NCBI RefSeq assembly: GCF_000379485.1
Contig: NZ_KB902288.1
Coordinates: forward strand, 225,095-289,094
DNA: 64,000 nucleotides
Origin: Wenxinia marina DSM 24838
GTDB taxonomy: Bacteria > Pseudomonadota > Alphaproteobacteria > Rhodobacterales > Rhodobacteraceae
Direction of reading: 5' to 3'
A program made the translations under genes and the position numbers. The notes under the pieces are model-generated. The model made no database searches and was not told the origin of the DNA. It saw nothing but the letters and a program-made list of their open reading frames with translations. Below are positions 6,697 to 16,108 of this stretch, in pieces (the first letter of the stretch is position 1; each line of letters starts with the position of its first letter).

Positions 6697-7392
6697 CTAG
6701 CCCGCCGCGCCGCTCAGCAGGACCAGGCGGTGCGGCGCGGTCACGGTGACATGCCGCCGGGTGCTGGCGACGACGCCGTCCTTCTCCCAGGCCGAGAGGA
6801 GCCGGCTGACGGTGTGCAGCGTGGTGCCGGTCATCTCGGCGATGTTGGCGCGCGTGATCGGGAAGGCGATCTCGATCCCGTCCTCGACCTTGCGGCCGGA
6901 CTGGTTGACCATCCGCAGGATCGCCGCCGCCACCCGCTGCTCCACCGCACGCGTCGCCAGATCCTCGACCCGCGCCTGGAACTCGCCCAGCCGGGCGCCG
7001 AGGGTGCGGTAGCTTTCGCTGGCGAAGCCGTCGTAGGTCCGGGCGAACCCGTCCCACAACCCGACCGGCCAGGACAAAGCGAGCGACTCCGACGCGCAGA
7101 CCGCCGTCGCGGGATAGGTGGTGCGCCCGATCGCCGGCGCGATCCCGAACAGCTGCCCCGGCGGGATGTGCAGGGCGATCACTTGCTCGCCGTCGGGGTT
7201 GGTGCGCACGACGCGGATGTAGCCGTCGAGCAGCAGGTGGAAGCGGTCCGCCTCATGCCCCTGGAGAAAGACCGAACTGCCCTCGTCGTAGCGGCGGGAC
7301 AGGGCGGCATCCAGGATCTCGCGGATCTGGGCCCGGGACAGCCGCGAGAAGGGCGGCAGGCCGGTCAGGAGACTTTCGTCGAGCTTGGGCAC
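6697..7392 (-). CDS. nnrR: Crp/Fnr-family regulator, NnrR/DNR type
   Basis: A 231-residue protein with an N-terminal cyclic-nucleotide-type beta roll (SSVFLQGHEADRFHLLLDGYIRVVRTNPDGEQVIALHIPPGQLFG), a dimer helix (residues about 130-160) and a helix-turn-helix, NIAEMTGTTLHTVSRLLSAW. There are no N-terminal cysteines for an Fe-S cluster, so it is not FNR. The type and location point to NO-responsive NnrR/DNR (haem-based sensing is known for DNR). TTG-N8-CAA boxes at 6358, 7408, 15441 and 15498 are candidate targets. Confidence 0.8.
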   Translation of the reverse strand: MPKLDESLLTGLPPFSRLSRAQIREILDAALSRRYDEGSSVFLQGHEADRFHLLLDGYIRVVRTNPDGEQVIALHIPPGQLFGIAPAIGRTTYPATAVCASESLALSWPVGLWDGFARTYDGFASESYRTLGARLGEFQARVEDLATRAVEQRVAAAILRMVNQSGRKVEDGIEIAFPITRANIAEMTGTTLHTVSRLLSAWEKDGVVASTRRHVTVTAPHRLVLLSGAAG

Positions 7393-7407
7393 GCGGGGAC
7401 CGGAACC

Positions 7408-7421
7408 TTGCGTCGGAACAA
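7408..7421. promoter_or_regulatory. NnrR/FNR-type box TTGCGTCGGAACAA
   Basis: TTG-N8-CAA half-sites in the 116-bp divergent region between the NnrR-type gene and nnrS. Symmetry outside the TTG/CAA triplets is weak. It would allow autoregulation and nnrS control. Confidence 0.45.
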
Positions 7422-7508
7422 CATTCGGGGGCCGAGCCTAGGGCAGTCTGCCGTCACACGGAAGCGGCCTGTCCGGGCCGCGCCACGTCTTCGGAAGAGG
7501 TCACGATC

Positions 7509-8708
7509 ATGACGCCCCGCCCTGCCTACCCCGGTCCCGCCCTGTTCAGCTACGGCTTCCGGCCGTTCTTCCTCGCCGCCGCCCTGTTCGGGCTGGGGGT
7601 CGTGCCGCTCTGGCTGCTGGTCTGGCAAGGCCGGCTGGCGATCCCGGGGCCGTTCCAGCCGGTCGACTGGCACGTGCACGAGATGATCTTCGGCTATGCG
7701 GCCGCCGTCATGGCCGGCTTCCTGTTCACCGCGGTGCCGAACTGGACCGGCCGGCTGCCGACCCGCGGCTGGCCGCTGATGACGCTGGTCGCGACGTGGG
7801 TGGCCGGCCGGCTGGCAGTGGCGGGGCTGCTCCCTCTGTCCGTGCTCGCCGTGGCGGCGGTGGACTGCGCCTTCCTCCTCGCCATCGGGGTCATGACTGT
7901 CGTCGAGATCGTCGCCGGGCGGAACTGGCGCAACCTGATGGTCGTGGTGCCGGTCGGACTGCTGTTCGCGGCGAACGTGACCTTCCACGCCGAGGCGACG
8001 CTGCTGGGCGGCGCGGCGATCGGCAGGCGGCTCGGGCTCTCGGTGATCCTGTTCCTCGTCATGCTGGTCGGCGGCCGCATCATCCCCAGCTTCACCCGCA
8101 ACTGGCTCGCCAAGGCTGGCGCGTCCCGGATGCCGGTCCCTTTCGGCCGCTTCGACGGCGTCTGCCTCGGCGTCGGCGGGATCGCGTTGCTGGGCTGGAG
8201 CCTGTGGGGCGAGACCGCGGCGGGCGCCGTCCTGCTGCTCCTCGCCGCCGCGCTCCATGCCGTCCGCCTGGCCCGCTGGCGAGGGCCGGCGACGTGGCGG
8301 GCGCCGCTGCTTCTCATGCTGCACCTGGCCTATGCCTTCCTGCCGGCCGGACTTCTCGCGCTGTCCGCCGCTGGGCTGGGACTGGTGCCGGCGGCGGCGG
8401 GGCTGCACCTTCTGGGGATCGGTGGCGTCGGCGGCATGACCGTCGCGGTCATGATCCGGGCGACGCGGGGCCATACGGGGCGCAGCCTCGACGCCGGACC
8501 CGCTCTCACCGCGGCCTTCGGGCTGATCGCCGGCGCGGCGCTGCTGCGGGCCGGCGGTGCGGCCCTCGGCCTCGGCGGCGTCGATGGCATCACGCTCGCC
8601 GCGCTGGCCTGGACGGCGGGCTTCGCCCTCCTCTCGGTGCGCCTTGCCCCCTGGCTGGCGCGCCCCGCCGTCGCGCCCCGGCGGCCGAACCCGGCAGCGG
8701 CGGCGTGA
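7509..8708 (+). CDS. nnrS: NnrS family haem-copper membrane protein
   Basis: A 399-residue protein with about twelve membrane helices. NnrS signatures are ALFSYGFRPFFLAAALFG near the N-terminus, DWHVHEMIFGYAAAVMAGFLFTAVPNWTG, GGRIIPSFTRNWL and HLLGIGGVGGMTVAVMIRATRGHTGR. The conserved His residues in WHVHEM and RGHTGR are proposed metal or haem ligands. NnrS protects cells from NO and nitrosative stress and is often NnrR-controlled, consistent with the divergent NnrR-type gene. Its end lies 10 bp from the convergent napC end. Confidence 0.9.
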   Translation: MTPRPAYPGPALFSYGFRPFFLAAALFGLGVVPLWLLVWQGRLAIPGPFQPVDWHVHEMIFGYAAAVMAGFLFTAVPNWTGRLPTRGWPLMTLVATWVAGRLAVAGLLPLSVLAVAAVDCAFLLAIGVMTVVEIVAGRNWRNLMVVVPVGLLFAANVTFHAEATLLGGAAIGRRLGLSVILFLVMLVGGRIIPSFTRNWLAKAGASRMPVPFGRFDGVCLGVGGIALLGWSLWGETAAGAVLLLLAAALHAVRLARWRGPATWRAPLLLMLHLAYAFLPAGLLALSAAGLGLVPAAAGLHLLGIGGVGGMTVAVMIRATRGHTGRSLDAGPALTAAFGLIAGAALLRAGGAALGLGGVDGITLAALAWTAGFALLSVRLAPWLARPAVAPRRPNPAAAA

Positions 8709-8717
8709 GGTGCAGGG

Positions 8718-9440
8718 TCAGTTCTCGGGGAAAGCCTCTTCGGGTTCGACAGGTTCGACGCTTTCGAGGTAGCCCTCGATCTCGGCATTCTCCTCGCCGG
8801 TCAGCCCGGGCTGGATCTCGCCGTGCAGGCCGGCGGGCACGAGCCAGCCCGGATCGACGCCCGTCATGTCCGGCAGCTCGTGCGCGATCCCCATGTGGCA
8901 GTCGATACAGGTGGCCTCGCCCTCGATCAGGTATTCGGTGTGGATCTCGGCGGCGCGCGGCGCCTGCCGGCTGAGGTCCATCGCGATCTCGGAATGGCAG
9001 TTGCGGCATTCCAGGCTGTCGTTCGCCCGAAGCCGCGTCCACTCGCGCATCGCCATCTCGAGCCGGTGGTCGAGGAACTCGGACCGGGTGTCGATCACCC
9101 CGAAGATGTGGCCCCAGACCTCCTTCGACGCCTGCATCTTGCGGGCTATCTTGTCGGTCCAGTCGTGCGGCACATGGCAATCCGGACAGGACGCCCGCAC
9201 CCCGGACCGGTTCGAGAAGTGCACCGTGCGCGACAGCTCCTCGTAGACGTTCGCCTCCATCTCGTGACAGGAGATGCAGAACGCCTCGTTGTTGGTCGCC
9301 TCCAGCGCGGTGTTGAAGCCGCCCCAGAAGATCACGCCGCCGATGAAGCCGCCGAGCGTGAGGAAGCCGAGGCCGAGCGTATGGGCGGGTCTCGCGAGGA
9401 TGTTCCACGCGCCCCGGAAGAGTCGGGCGATCCAGCGCAT
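8718..9440 (-). CDS. napC: Periplasmic nitrate reductase electron donor, tetrahaem cytochrome NapC
   Basis: A 240-residue protein with one N-terminal membrane anchor ([22 protein letters not shown]) and four CxxCH haem motifs: CISCH, CPDCH, CRNCH and CIDCH. NapC takes electrons from quinol and passes them to NapB/NapA in the periplasm. It is the last gene of napEFDABC, four bases after napB. Confidence 0.95.
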   Translation of the reverse strand: MRWIARLFRGAWNILARPAHTLGLGFLTLGGFIGGVIFWGGFNTALEATNNEAFCISCHEMEANVYEELSRTVHFSNRSGVRASCPDCHVPHDWTDKIARKMQASKEVWGHIFGVIDTRSEFLDHRLEMAMREWTRLRANDSLECRNCHSEIAMDLSRQAPRAAEIHTEYLIEGEATCIDCHMGIAHELPDMTGVDPGWLVPAGLHGEIQPGLTGEENAEIEGYLESVEPVEPEEAFPEN

Positions 9441-9444
9441 CTTT

Positions 9445-9924
9445 CTACTCGCTCCCCGCCGGCGCGACGCCGAGCTCGCTCATGTCGACGAAGTCGTTCG
9501 GGATCAGCGGCTGGGTGTCCGCCTGGGGCACGTGACAGGCGGTGCAGAAATACCGGCGGGGCGACACGTCGGCCAGCATCTGCCCCTCCCGTGTCATGTA
9601 GTGCGTCACCGAGATCATCGGCGCGCCGGAGCCTTCCGTCGCCTCGCGGCGATGGCAGGACAGGCAGCGGTTGGTGTTGACCGACAGCTGGTACCCTTCG
9701 ATCGAGTGGGGGATGATCGGCGGCTGCTCGGGGTATTCGCGCATCACGCGGAAATCGTCCGTCACCCAGTGCGGGATCGGCTCGGCCGGGACCGGCTCCA
9801 TCGGCTGGTCCGGCCCGTAGAGCTCCGCCGGCTCCTGGGCGACGACGACGCCGGCCAGGCACAGTGCCGACAGGACGACCAGCAGGCGGAGGCCGGTCAG
9901 ACGCGAAGGATCTTGACTGCGCAT
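9445..9924 (-). CDS. napB: Periplasmic nitrate reductase dihaem subunit NapB
   Basis: A 159-residue protein with a signal peptide ([19 protein letters not shown]) and two haem c motifs, CLSCH and CTACH, each followed by NapB-type sequence ([32 protein letters not shown]). It forms the NapAB complex and relays electrons from NapC. The start used is ATG 9924, overlapping the napA end by 28 bases; the frame to 10005 would add a non-signal extension. Confidence 0.95.
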   Translation of the reverse strand: MRSQDPSRLTGLRLLVVLSALCLAGVVVAQEPAELYGPDQPMEPVPAEPIPHWVTDDFRVMREYPEQPPIIPHSIEGYQLSVNTNRCLSCHRREATEGSGAPMISVTHYMTREGQMLADVSPRRYFCTACHVPQADTQPLIPNDFVDMSELGVAPAGSE

Positions 9925-12398
9925 TTCTTGAAGTCCGTCTGCTTGGAAATCGGATCGGTGGCATCGAGCGTGACGCGGTTGATCAGCTTGCTGGCGTCGA
10001 ACCACGGCACGAAGACCACGCCCGAGGGCATCCGGTTGCGCCCCCGCGTCTCGACGCGCATCCGCACCTCGCCGCGGCGCGACACCACCCGCACCTCGGA
10101 GCCCTGGTTGAAGCCGAGCCTCCGTGCGTCGGCGGCGTTCATGAACAGCACCGCGCCGGGAAACGCCTTGTAGAGCTCGGGGACGCGCATCGTCATCGAG
10201 CCGGAATGCCAGTGCTCCAGCACCCGGCCGGTGACGAGCCAGAAGTCATACTCCTCGTCCGGGCTCTCTGCCGGCGGCTCGTAGGGCACGCCGAGGATCA
10301 CCGCGCGGCCGTCTGGGCGGCCGTAGAATTCCACACCCGCCCCCGGCGCGACGTAGGGATCTAGGCCTTCGCGGAATCGCCAGCGAGTCTCCTCTCCGTT
10401 CACGACCGGCCAGCGCAGTCCCCGAACCTCGTGATACACCTCGTAGGGCGCCAGATCGTGACCGTGGCCGCGGCCGAAGGCGGCATATTCCTCGAACAGG
10501 CCCTTCTGGACGTAGAAGCCGAAATGCGCCGCCTCGTCGTTGGCATAGTCGGGATCGACGTCGGCCAGCGGGAAGGCGTTCACCTGCCCGTTGGCGAAGA
10601 GCACGTCGAACAGGGTCTTGCCCCGATACTCCGGATGCGCGTCCAGTATCTCGGCCGGCCAGGTCTCGTCGGTGGTGAAGCGTTTCGAGAACTCCATGAG
10701 CTGCCACAGGTCCGAGCGCGCCTCACCCGGCGCGTCCACCAGCTGGTGCCAGGAATGGGTGCGCCGCTCGGCGTTGCCGTAGACCCCCTCCTTCTCGACC
10801 CACATCGCGGCCGGCAGGATGATGTCCGCCGCCATCGCGGTGACCGTCGGGTAGGCGTCGGAGACGACGATCAGGTTCTCCGGGTTGCGGTAGCCCGGAT
10901 AGGTCTCGTTCGAGGTGTTCGGCGCGGCCTGCAGGTTGTTGTTCACCTGGATCCAGTAGAAGTTGAGCACACCGTCCTTCAGCATCCGGTCCTGCTGCAC
11001 GGCGTGAAAGCCGGGAACGGGATTGAGCAGCCCGTGCGGCAGCTTCCAGAGTTCCTCGGTGTGGGCGACATGCTCGGGGTTGGTCACCACCATGTCGGCC
11101 GGAAGCCGGTGCGCGAAGGTGCCGACCTCGCGCGCGGTGCCGCAGGCCGAGGGCTGGCCGGTGAGCGAGAAGGGAGAGTTGCCCGGCTCGCTGATCTTCC
11201 CGGTCAGCAGGTGGATGTTGTAGATCATCTGGTTCGCCCAGACGCCGCGGACGTGCTGGTTGAAGCCCATGGTCCAGAGCGACATCACCTTGCGGTCCGG
11301 GTCGGCGTAGATTTCCGCCAGCTCCTGCAGGAAGGCCGGGTCGACGCCGGACAGCTCGCTCACGTAGTCGAGGGTGTAGGTCGAGACGAGCTCGGCGAAG
11401 CTCTCGAAGTCCGACGGCTCCATCAGCCCCGGATTGCCGGCGCCGGTGGCGGCCATCTCCAGCTCGTGCTCGGGGCGCAGGCCGTAACCGATGTCGGTGG
11501 CGCCGCGCATGAAGGTCGTGTGCTTCGACACGAACTCCTCGTTCACGGCGCCCGACTGGATGATGTGGTTGGCGATGTAATTGAGGATCGCGAGGTCGGT
11601 GCCGGGCCGGAACACGATCGGGATGTCGGCCAGATCCATCGAGCGATGGGTGAAGGTCGACAGCACGGCGCACGTCACCCCCGGCGTCCCCAGCCGCCGG
11701 TCGGCGAGCCGGGTCCAGAGGATCGGGTGCATCTCTGCCATGTTCGAGCCCCAGAGCACGAACGCGTCCGCGGCCTCGAAGTCGTCGTAGCAGCCCATCG
11801 GCTCGTCGATGCCGAAGGTCCGCATGAAGGCGGTGGCGGCCGAGGCCATGCAGTGCCGCGCGTTCGGATCGAGGTTGTTGGAGCGGAAGCCGCCGCGCAT
11901 CAGCTTGGAGGCGGCGTAGCCTTCCATCACCGTCCACTGGCCCGATCCGAACATGCCGATGCCGGTCGGCCCCTTGTCGGCCAGCACGGCCTTCACCTTG
12001 TCGGCCATGACGTCGAAGGCCTCGTCCCAGCTCACCGGCTCGAACTCGCCGTCCTTGGCGAAGACGCCGCCGCGCTTGCGCATGAGCGGGGTCGTCAGGC
12101 GGTCGCGGCCATACATGATCTTGGACAGGAAGTAGCCCTTGACGCAGTTCAGGCCGCGATTGACCTCGTGCTGCTGGTCGCCGTGGGTCGCGACGACGCG
12201 CCCTTCCTTGACGCCCACCATGACGCCGCAGCCGGTCCCGCAGAAGCGGCAGGGCGCCTTGGACCACTTGATCTCGAGCGCCTCGGTCCCGCCCGGGACG
12301 GGCTGTGCGGCGGCCGGGGTCGACAGGCCGGCCGTGGCCGCGGCGACGGCGGCCGCCTGGGCCTTCAGCACGTCGCGCCTGCTGGGAAAGTCCTTCAT
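9897..12398 (-). CDS. napA: Periplasmic nitrate reductase catalytic subunit NapA
   Basis: An 833-residue bis-MGD molybdoenzyme, the usual NapA length. The Tat signal has SRRDVLK. The [4Fe-4S] cluster ligands are Cys50, Cys53, Cys57 and Cys85 in [11 protein letters not shown] and GLNCVKGYF. The molybdenum Cys lies in [12 protein letters not shown]. It reduces nitrate to nitrite in the periplasm. The start is ATG 12398, four bases inside napD; the longer frame to 12506 runs into napD. The product nitrite is the substrate of NirK encoded 2 kb away. Confidence 0.97.
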   Translation of the reverse strand: MKDFPSRRDVLKAQAAAVAAATAGLSTPAAAQPVPGGTEALEIKWSKAPCRFCGTGCGVMVGVKEGRVVATHGDQQHEVNRGLNCVKGYFLSKIMYGRDRLTTPLMRKRGGVFAKDGEFEPVSWDEAFDVMADKVKAVLADKGPTGIGMFGSGQWTVMEGYAASKLMRGGFRSNNLDPNARHCMASAATAFMRTFGIDEPMGCYDDFEAADAFVLWGSNMAEMHPILWTRLADRRLGTPGVTCAVLSTFTHRSMDLADIPIVFRPGTDLAILNYIANHIIQSGAVNEEFVSKHTTFMRGATDIGYGLRPEHELEMAATGAGNPGLMEPSDFESFAELVSTYTLDYVSELSGVDPAFLQELAEIYADPDRKVMSLWTMGFNQHVRGVWANQMIYNIHLLTGKISEPGNSPFSLTGQPSACGTAREVGTFAHRLPADMVVTNPEHVAHTEELWKLPHGLLNPVPGFHAVQQDRMLKDGVLNFYWIQVNNNLQAAPNTSNETYPGYRNPENLIVVSDAYPTVTAMAADIILPAAMWVEKEGVYGNAERRTHSWHQLVDAPGEARSDLWQLMEFSKRFTTDETWPAEILDAHPEYRGKTLFDVLFANGQVNAFPLADVDPDYANDEAAHFGFYVQKGLFEEYAAFGRGHGHDLAPYEVYHEVRGLRWPVVNGEETRWRFREGLDPYVAPGAGVEFYGRPDGRAVILGVPYEPPAESPDEEYDFWLVTGRVLEHWHSGSMTMRVPELYKAFPGAVLFMNAADARRLGFNQGSEVRVVSRRGEVRMRVETRGRNRMPSGVVFVPWFDASKLINRVTLDATDPISKQTDFKKCAVKILRV

Positions 12399-12652
12399 GA
12401 CAGCGCGCCCTCCTCTTCCGAATGTTCGAAGACCATGTTGGCGCTGATCACGCCGTCCATCAGGCTGATCGTCGTCAGCCGGTCCCCCAGATCGCCCGTG
12501 CTCCACCCCTCGATGGTCACGACGATGCGGGTCTCGCCGGATCCGTGCACCTCGACCCCCGGCAGGTCGGGCAGACGCGCCGCGACCTCGTCCGCGCGGC
12601 CGGGCCGAACGGCGATGACCGCGCTCGAGACATGCCAGCGTCGCTCAGGCAT
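12395..12652 (-). CDS. napD: NapA signal-peptide chaperone NapD
   Basis: An 85-residue ferredoxin-like-fold protein: [60 protein letters not shown]. The VSS and GVxxAxMVFEH features are those of NapD, which binds the NapA Tat signal until cofactor insertion is complete. It overlaps napA by four bases and napF by eight. Confidence 0.93.
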   Translation of the reverse strand: MPERRWHVSSAVIAVRPGRADEVAARLPDLPGVEVHGSGETRIVVTIEGWSTGDLGDRLTTISLMDGVISANMVFEHSEEEGALS

Positions 12653-13136
12653 CTGCAGGCTCCCTGATTTGCGGCGTGATGGCGCCGGCCGGACAGGGGC
12701 CCACGCAGGCGCCGCAGCCGGAACAGAGCGCCGGATCGAGGACCGGCAGGAACGGGCCGCCGATCCTGGGGCGCACCGTGATCGCCTCCTCGGGGCAGGC
12801 GTCGCGGCACGTCATGCAGGACACGCCGTTCCGGGCGAGGCAGTCGTCGCCGAGGATCATCTCGTGCGCCATGCCGGCGCCGGCGGTGAAGACGGATTCG
12901 GGGCAGGCGTCGGAACAGGTGCCGCAGAAGGTGCATTCGCCAGCAGCCATCTCCAGCGCCACCCGCCCCTCCGCGATGGTCAGGACCTGCTCCGGGCAGG
13001 CGTCGACGCATTCGCCGCATCCCGTGCAGGCCATGACGCTCGCCGCCGTCACGCCCGGAGGGCGGGGTGGGACTGCCCGGCCGGGCTGCCTGCCGGTCAG
13101 GAAGCTGCGTCGGCTGAGGCGTGTCGACGTGCCCAT
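12645..13136 (-). CDS. napF: Ferredoxin-type maturation protein NapF
   Basis: A 163-residue protein with a twin-Arg-like start (RLSRRSFLTGR) and four Fe-S motifs: CTGCGECVDACPE, CTFCGTCSDACPE, CMTCRDACPE and CSGCGACVGPCPA. NapF is a cytoplasmic polyferredoxin that helps activate NapA. It lies between napE (7 bp upstream) and napD (overlapping). No napG/napH is present, as in other alphaproteobacterial nap operons. Confidence 0.95.
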   Translation of the reverse strand: MGTSTRLSRRSFLTGRQPGRAVPPRPPGVTAASVMACTGCGECVDACPEQVLTIAEGRVALEMAAGECTFCGTCSDACPESVFTAGAGMAHEMILGDDCLARNGVSCMTCRDACPEEAITVRPRIGGPFLPVLDPALCSGCGACVGPCPAGAITPQIREPADA

Positions 13137-13143
13137 GGCAGCC

Positions 13144-13329
13144 TCAATGTCCCATCGGTCCGGGGGGGCCGGCCACCAGCTGATACATCCAGACCAGAAA
13201 GCCGTAGCCGCCGACGACCCCGACGGCCACGATCGGCCAGATGCCGAAGGCCAGGATCAGGAAGAGTGCGACCTCGCTCCGCCGAGAGCGAGGCGCCTCC
13301 GGAAGGGGCGTCATACGGTCGTTCGCCAC
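13144..13329 (-). CDS. napE: Small membrane protein NapE
   Basis: A 61-residue protein with one membrane helix (EVALFLILAFGIWPIVAVGVVGGYGFLVWMYQ) and a Gly/Pro-rich tail. Size, first place in the operon and the FGIWPIVAVGVVGGYGF core are typical of NapE, whose function is unknown. It is the first gene of the nap operon; the upstream 11-bp repeats (13350-13388) are the likely control region. Confidence 0.9.
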   Translation of the reverse strand: MANDRMTPLPEAPRSRRSEVALFLILAFGIWPIVAVGVVGGYGFLVWMYQLVAGPPGPMGH

Positions 13330-13349
13330 GCTCGCATCTCCGTGGTCAC

Positions 13350-13388
13350 CTTACCGTCGTCTCACGAGAACGTTACCAAAGGGTTACC
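13350..13388 (-). promoter_or_regulatory. 11-bp-period direct repeats upstream of nap operon
   Basis: On the minus strand GGTAAC occurs at 13388-13383 and 13377-13372, a degenerate CGTGAG at 13366-13361, and GGTAAG at 13355-13350. All four are spaced exactly 11 bp, on one face of the helix, 21-59 bp before the napE start. Such phasing is usual for OmpR/PhoB-class response regulators; the actual regulator is unknown. Confidence 0.5.
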
Positions 13389-13395
13389 GGTTGCG

Positions 13396-14187
13396 TCAAC
13401 CTTGGGTGGCGTCGCGGACGAGGCGCAGGCCGAGATGGTCGGGCGGAAGGCCCAGCCCGCAGCCGCCCCCGCGCGCGTCGCGGACGAAATCGGGGAGCGG
13501 GGCCCGGTGCTGTCCGGCGGCGAGGCGGATACCGCAATGCTCCCCCTCGATGGTCAGCGATCCGCCCGCCTCGATCCGTCCCGTGATCCGGCAGGTGTCG
13601 GTCCATTCCCAGACGTTGCCCGCCAGATCGAGGAGGCCGTGGCTGTTCCGGCCGAACCCGTCGGACGCTCTGAGCGGCAGGTCGGTCTCTCTGCCCGCGG
13701 TGTTCCGCTCGTAGTCCGCCAGCATCCGCGCGCCGGTGTCGCCTGCCGGGACAGCGTCGTCGCGGAACCGCTCGGCCGCGGCGCGCTGCCATTCCTCGTC
13801 GGTGGGCAGGCGCCATAGCACGCCGGTGCGGCGCGACAGCCAGCGGGCGTAGGCGGTCGCGTCGTGCCAGTTCATCCCGGTCTGCGGCAGCGGCCCGGCG
13901 CCGGTGCCGAGATCGTCGCACGCCCCGTCCGCGACGCAGGCCGCCCAGTCGTCCCGGGTGACCTGCCGCTCCATTATGTCGAGAGGCGCCTGCGGTCGCC
14001 GGACGATCAGCGGCGGACTGGCCGGCCGGCCCTCCTTCCGCCAGTCACCCGAGGGGCGCCAGAGGTAGGGCTCCGCCGGGACCGTGACGACGGGCGGTCC
14101 CTCGACGGGGCGCGGAGCCCGGCCGAACAGGCCGGAACCGCCGAGGGCCGCCGCGGCGAGAGCGAGGGCGAGGGCCGTGACTTTCAT
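13396..14187 (-). CDS. nirV: NirV, formylglycine-generating-enzyme-like protein
   Basis: A 263-residue protein with a signal peptide (MKVTALALALAAAALGGSG) and a SUMF1/FGE-sulfatase domain: QVTRDDWAACVADGACDD, PQTGMNWHDATAYARWLSRRTG, RLPTDEEWQRAAAERF, GLLDLAGNVWEWTDTC and the closing GLRLVRDA. It follows nirK by 57 bp, the standard nirK-nirV pairing; its role in nitrite reduction is unknown. The start ATG 14187 has GGGAG upstream. Confidence 0.9.
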   Translation of the reverse strand: MKVTALALALAAAALGGSGLFGRAPRPVEGPPVVTVPAEPYLWRPSGDWRKEGRPASPPLIVRRPQAPLDIMERQVTRDDWAACVADGACDDLGTGAGPLPQTGMNWHDATAYARWLSRRTGVLWRLPTDEEWQRAAAERFRDDAVPAGDTGARMLADYERNTAGRETDLPLRASDGFGRNSHGLLDLAGNVWEWTDTCRITGRIEAGGSLTIEGEHCGIRLAAGQHRAPLPDFVRDARGGGCGLGLPPDHLGLRLVRDATQG

Positions 14188-14244
14188 GTCCGATGCTCCC
14201 GGAATGCGGGGGGCGGCCATCCGCCCCCCTGCGTGGCGACCGGA

Positions 14245-15372
14245 TCAGAAGCTGGCGTAGGGCGTCGGCGCCTGCACCTGCTCCATCAGGTCGTTGTTCC
14301 ACGTCCCCTCGACCACGAAGTGGGCGGTCGCGCCGAGGTTCGCCGCCTCGATCAGGTTGTGGTTCACGTAGGCGTAGACGCCGGGCTGCAGGAACTCGTA
14401 GAGCGCCGCACCGGCCGAGCCGCCGCGGATGAACCACGTCTCCAGATCGCGCGCGGGCGGGTTGGCGAACTTGCCCTCTTCCCAGACGAGGTCGCCGTGG
14501 CCGCCGATCAGGTGCGGACGGGTGTCGCGGTTGGCCTGGCTGTGGATGATCAGGACCTTCTCGCCGACATTGGCGGTCAGCGCGTTGTCTCCGGTCAGGG
14601 CGCCCACCGCGCCGTTGAAGACGACATGCGTCGGGATCAGGCCGTTCATGACGTCGAGCGTGTCGGGATAGCTCTCGGCCACCGTCTCGTAGCGGCGGAA
14701 GTCGCCGTTCTCGTCCCGCGGGATGTAGAACTCGTTCTCGCCGATGTAGACCACCCGGTCGTAGCGGACGGGACGGCCCTCGTGGTCGACGAGGCCGCCG
14801 CGCGGCAGGACCATGATCGCGCCCGCCATGCCCGAGACGACGTGCCAGGGGATCACCGGGCCGCCCGGCGCGCAGTGGTAGACGAAGACGCCCGGCCGCG
14901 TCGCGCGGAAGCGCAGCACCGTCTGCTCGCCCGGCAGGACGTGGGTCAGCGCGCCGCCGCCGAGGGCGCCGGTCGCCGAGTGGAAGTCGATGTTGTGCTC
15001 CATCGTGTTGCTGGGCGGATTGCGGAGCGTCAGCTCGACGTAGTCGTCCTGGTGGACGACCATCAGCGGGCCGGGGATCGACCCGTTGAAGGTCATCGCC
15101 TGGAGATAGGCGCCGCGATCGACCTCGATCTCCTTCTCGACGATGTCCATCGTGAACTCGACGATCCGCGGCCCGCCGGTGGCGACCTGGTCGTGCGGGT
15201 GCACGAAGGGCGGTGCGACCAGCTCGTGGCGGATGCGCGTCAGGCGGGACAGGTCGGCCGGCGGGGCGGCGGCAACGTCGGGCGCGGCCTCGGCGGCGGC
15301 CGACTGGACGAGGATCGGGGCGGCGGCGGCAAGGCCGGCGGCGCCGAACAGGGCGGCTCTGCGGGTGATCAT
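14245..15372 (-). CDS. nirK: Copper-containing nitrite reductase NirK, class II
   Basis: A 375-residue periplasmic enzyme reducing nitrite to NO. It has a twin-Arg-like signal ([10 protein letters not shown]) and two cupredoxin domains. Type 1 Cu ligands are His126, Cys167, His177 and Met182; type 2 ligands are His131, His166 and the His in [11 protein letters not shown]. The spacing [12 protein letters not shown] has one extra residue relative to Alcaligenes-type NirK and fits class II enzymes such as those of Rhodobacter. The start ATG 15372 has AAGGAGA upstream. The divergent pseudoazurin gene encodes the likely electron donor; two TTG-N8-CAA boxes lie between. Confidence 0.96.
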   Translation of the reverse strand: MITRRAALFGAAGLAAAAPILVQSAAAEAAPDVAAAPPADLSRLTRIRHELVAPPFVHPHDQVATGGPRIVEFTMDIVEKEIEVDRGAYLQAMTFNGSIPGPLMVVHQDDYVELTLRNPPSNTMEHNIDFHSATGALGGGALTHVLPGEQTVLRFRATRPGVFVYHCAPGGPVIPWHVVSGMAGAIMVLPRGGLVDHEGRPVRYDRVVYIGENEFYIPRDENGDFRRYETVAESYPDTLDVMNGLIPTHVVFNGAVGALTGDNALTANVGEKVLIIHSQANRDTRPHLIGGHGDLVWEEGKFANPPARDLETWFIRGGSAGAALYEFLQPGVYAYVNHNLIEAANLGATAHFVVEGTWNNDLMEQVQAPTPYASF

Positions 15373-15440
15373 CCGGGGTCTCCTTCTCGATGATCGCTTC
15401 ATCATGAATGGAAGGTTACGGCCAGGTGACGTCGGGAACG

Positions 15441-15454
15441 TTGCGCCAGGACAA
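15441..15454. promoter_or_regulatory. NnrR/FNR-type box TTGCGCCAGGACAA
   Basis: TTG-N8-CAA dyad (reverse reading TTGTC-N4-CGCAA) 69 bp upstream of the nirK start in the divergent nirK/pseudoazurin region. It fits control by the NnrR-type protein at 6697-7392. Confidence 0.65.
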
Positions 15455-15497
15455 GCTTTCCGGCGGTGGGCGACGGGCGCGCCGGTCCCTTCGGACT

Positions 15498-15511
15498 TTG
15501 CGGTGGAGCAA
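15498..15511. promoter_or_regulatory. NnrR/FNR-type box TTGCGGTGGAGCAA
   Basis: Second TTG-N8-CAA element in the same divergent region, 66 bp upstream of the pseudoazurin start. The almost equal distances of the two boxes to their nearest genes suggest one box per promoter. Confidence 0.6.
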
Positions 15512-15576
15512 CGTCGGGTGGCGGGTCCATCGCTAGACGTGCAGCCGGACAACCACCAAGAACAAAGGAACACGTC

Positions 15577-16011
15577 ATGAAACCCGCTGCTGCTCTCGCC
15601 CTCCCGCTCCTGCTGGTCCTCGGCGCTCCTGCGCTGGCCGAGGAGCACGTCGTCCAGATGCTGAACCGCGGCGAGGCCGGCGCGATGGTGTTCGAGCCGG
15701 CCCTCGTCCGGGCGGCCGTCGGCGACACCGTCCGCTTCGTGCCGACCGACCGGGGCCACAATGCCGAGACGATCGAGGGGATGCTCCCCGAGGGCGCCGC
15801 GATGGTCGAGGGAGAAATGGACGAGGAGGTCGTCCTGACCGTCGACGCGGACGGCGTCTACGGCATCCGGTGCCGGCCGCACTACGCGATGGGCATGGTC
15901 GCGCTGATCGTGGCGGGCGAGCCGGCGAACGTGGACGCCGCCGCCGGGGTGAGCCACCCCGGACGGGCCGGCACGGCCTTCGAGGAGCTCCTCACGCGCG
16001 CGGCCGAATAG
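15577..16011 (+). CDS. Pseudoazurin (blue copper protein)
   Basis: A 144-residue cupredoxin with a signal peptide ending at APALA. Copper ligands are His61, Cys99, His102 and Met107 (RGHNAE and [12 protein letters not shown]), with exactly the spacing of pseudoazurin. It carries electrons from the cytochrome bc1 complex to NirK in the periplasm. It is divergent from nirK with shared NnrR-type boxes. The start ATG 15577 follows AAAGGAAC. A truncated second copy lies at 17150-17305. Confidence 0.94.
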   Translation: MKPAAALALPLLLVLGAPALAEEHVVQMLNRGEAGAMVFEPALVRAAVGDTVRFVPTDRGHNAETIEGMLPEGAAMVEGEMDEEVVLTVDADGVYGIRCRPHYAMGMVALIVAGEPANVDAAAGVSHPGRAGTAFEELLTRAAE

Positions 16012-16108
16012 CCGCGCCGGACATTGGAGACCGTCGACCGCCTCCCTTAGGTGGCCGACGGCCCACGCTCCCGGCGCCGCGCAGGTCGGCGCGGGGGCTG
16101 CGCGCGCG

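Noticed and set aside
13389..13401. GGTTGCGTCAACC inverted repeat as an NnrR box for nap
   Set aside because: The spacing is TTG-N3-CAA, not TTG-N8-CAA, and it overlaps the nirV stop codon.
10431..13586. 1051-residue plus-strand ORF across napA, napD and napF
   Set aside because: It is antisense to three well-identified nap genes and has low-complexity composition; no ribosome site.
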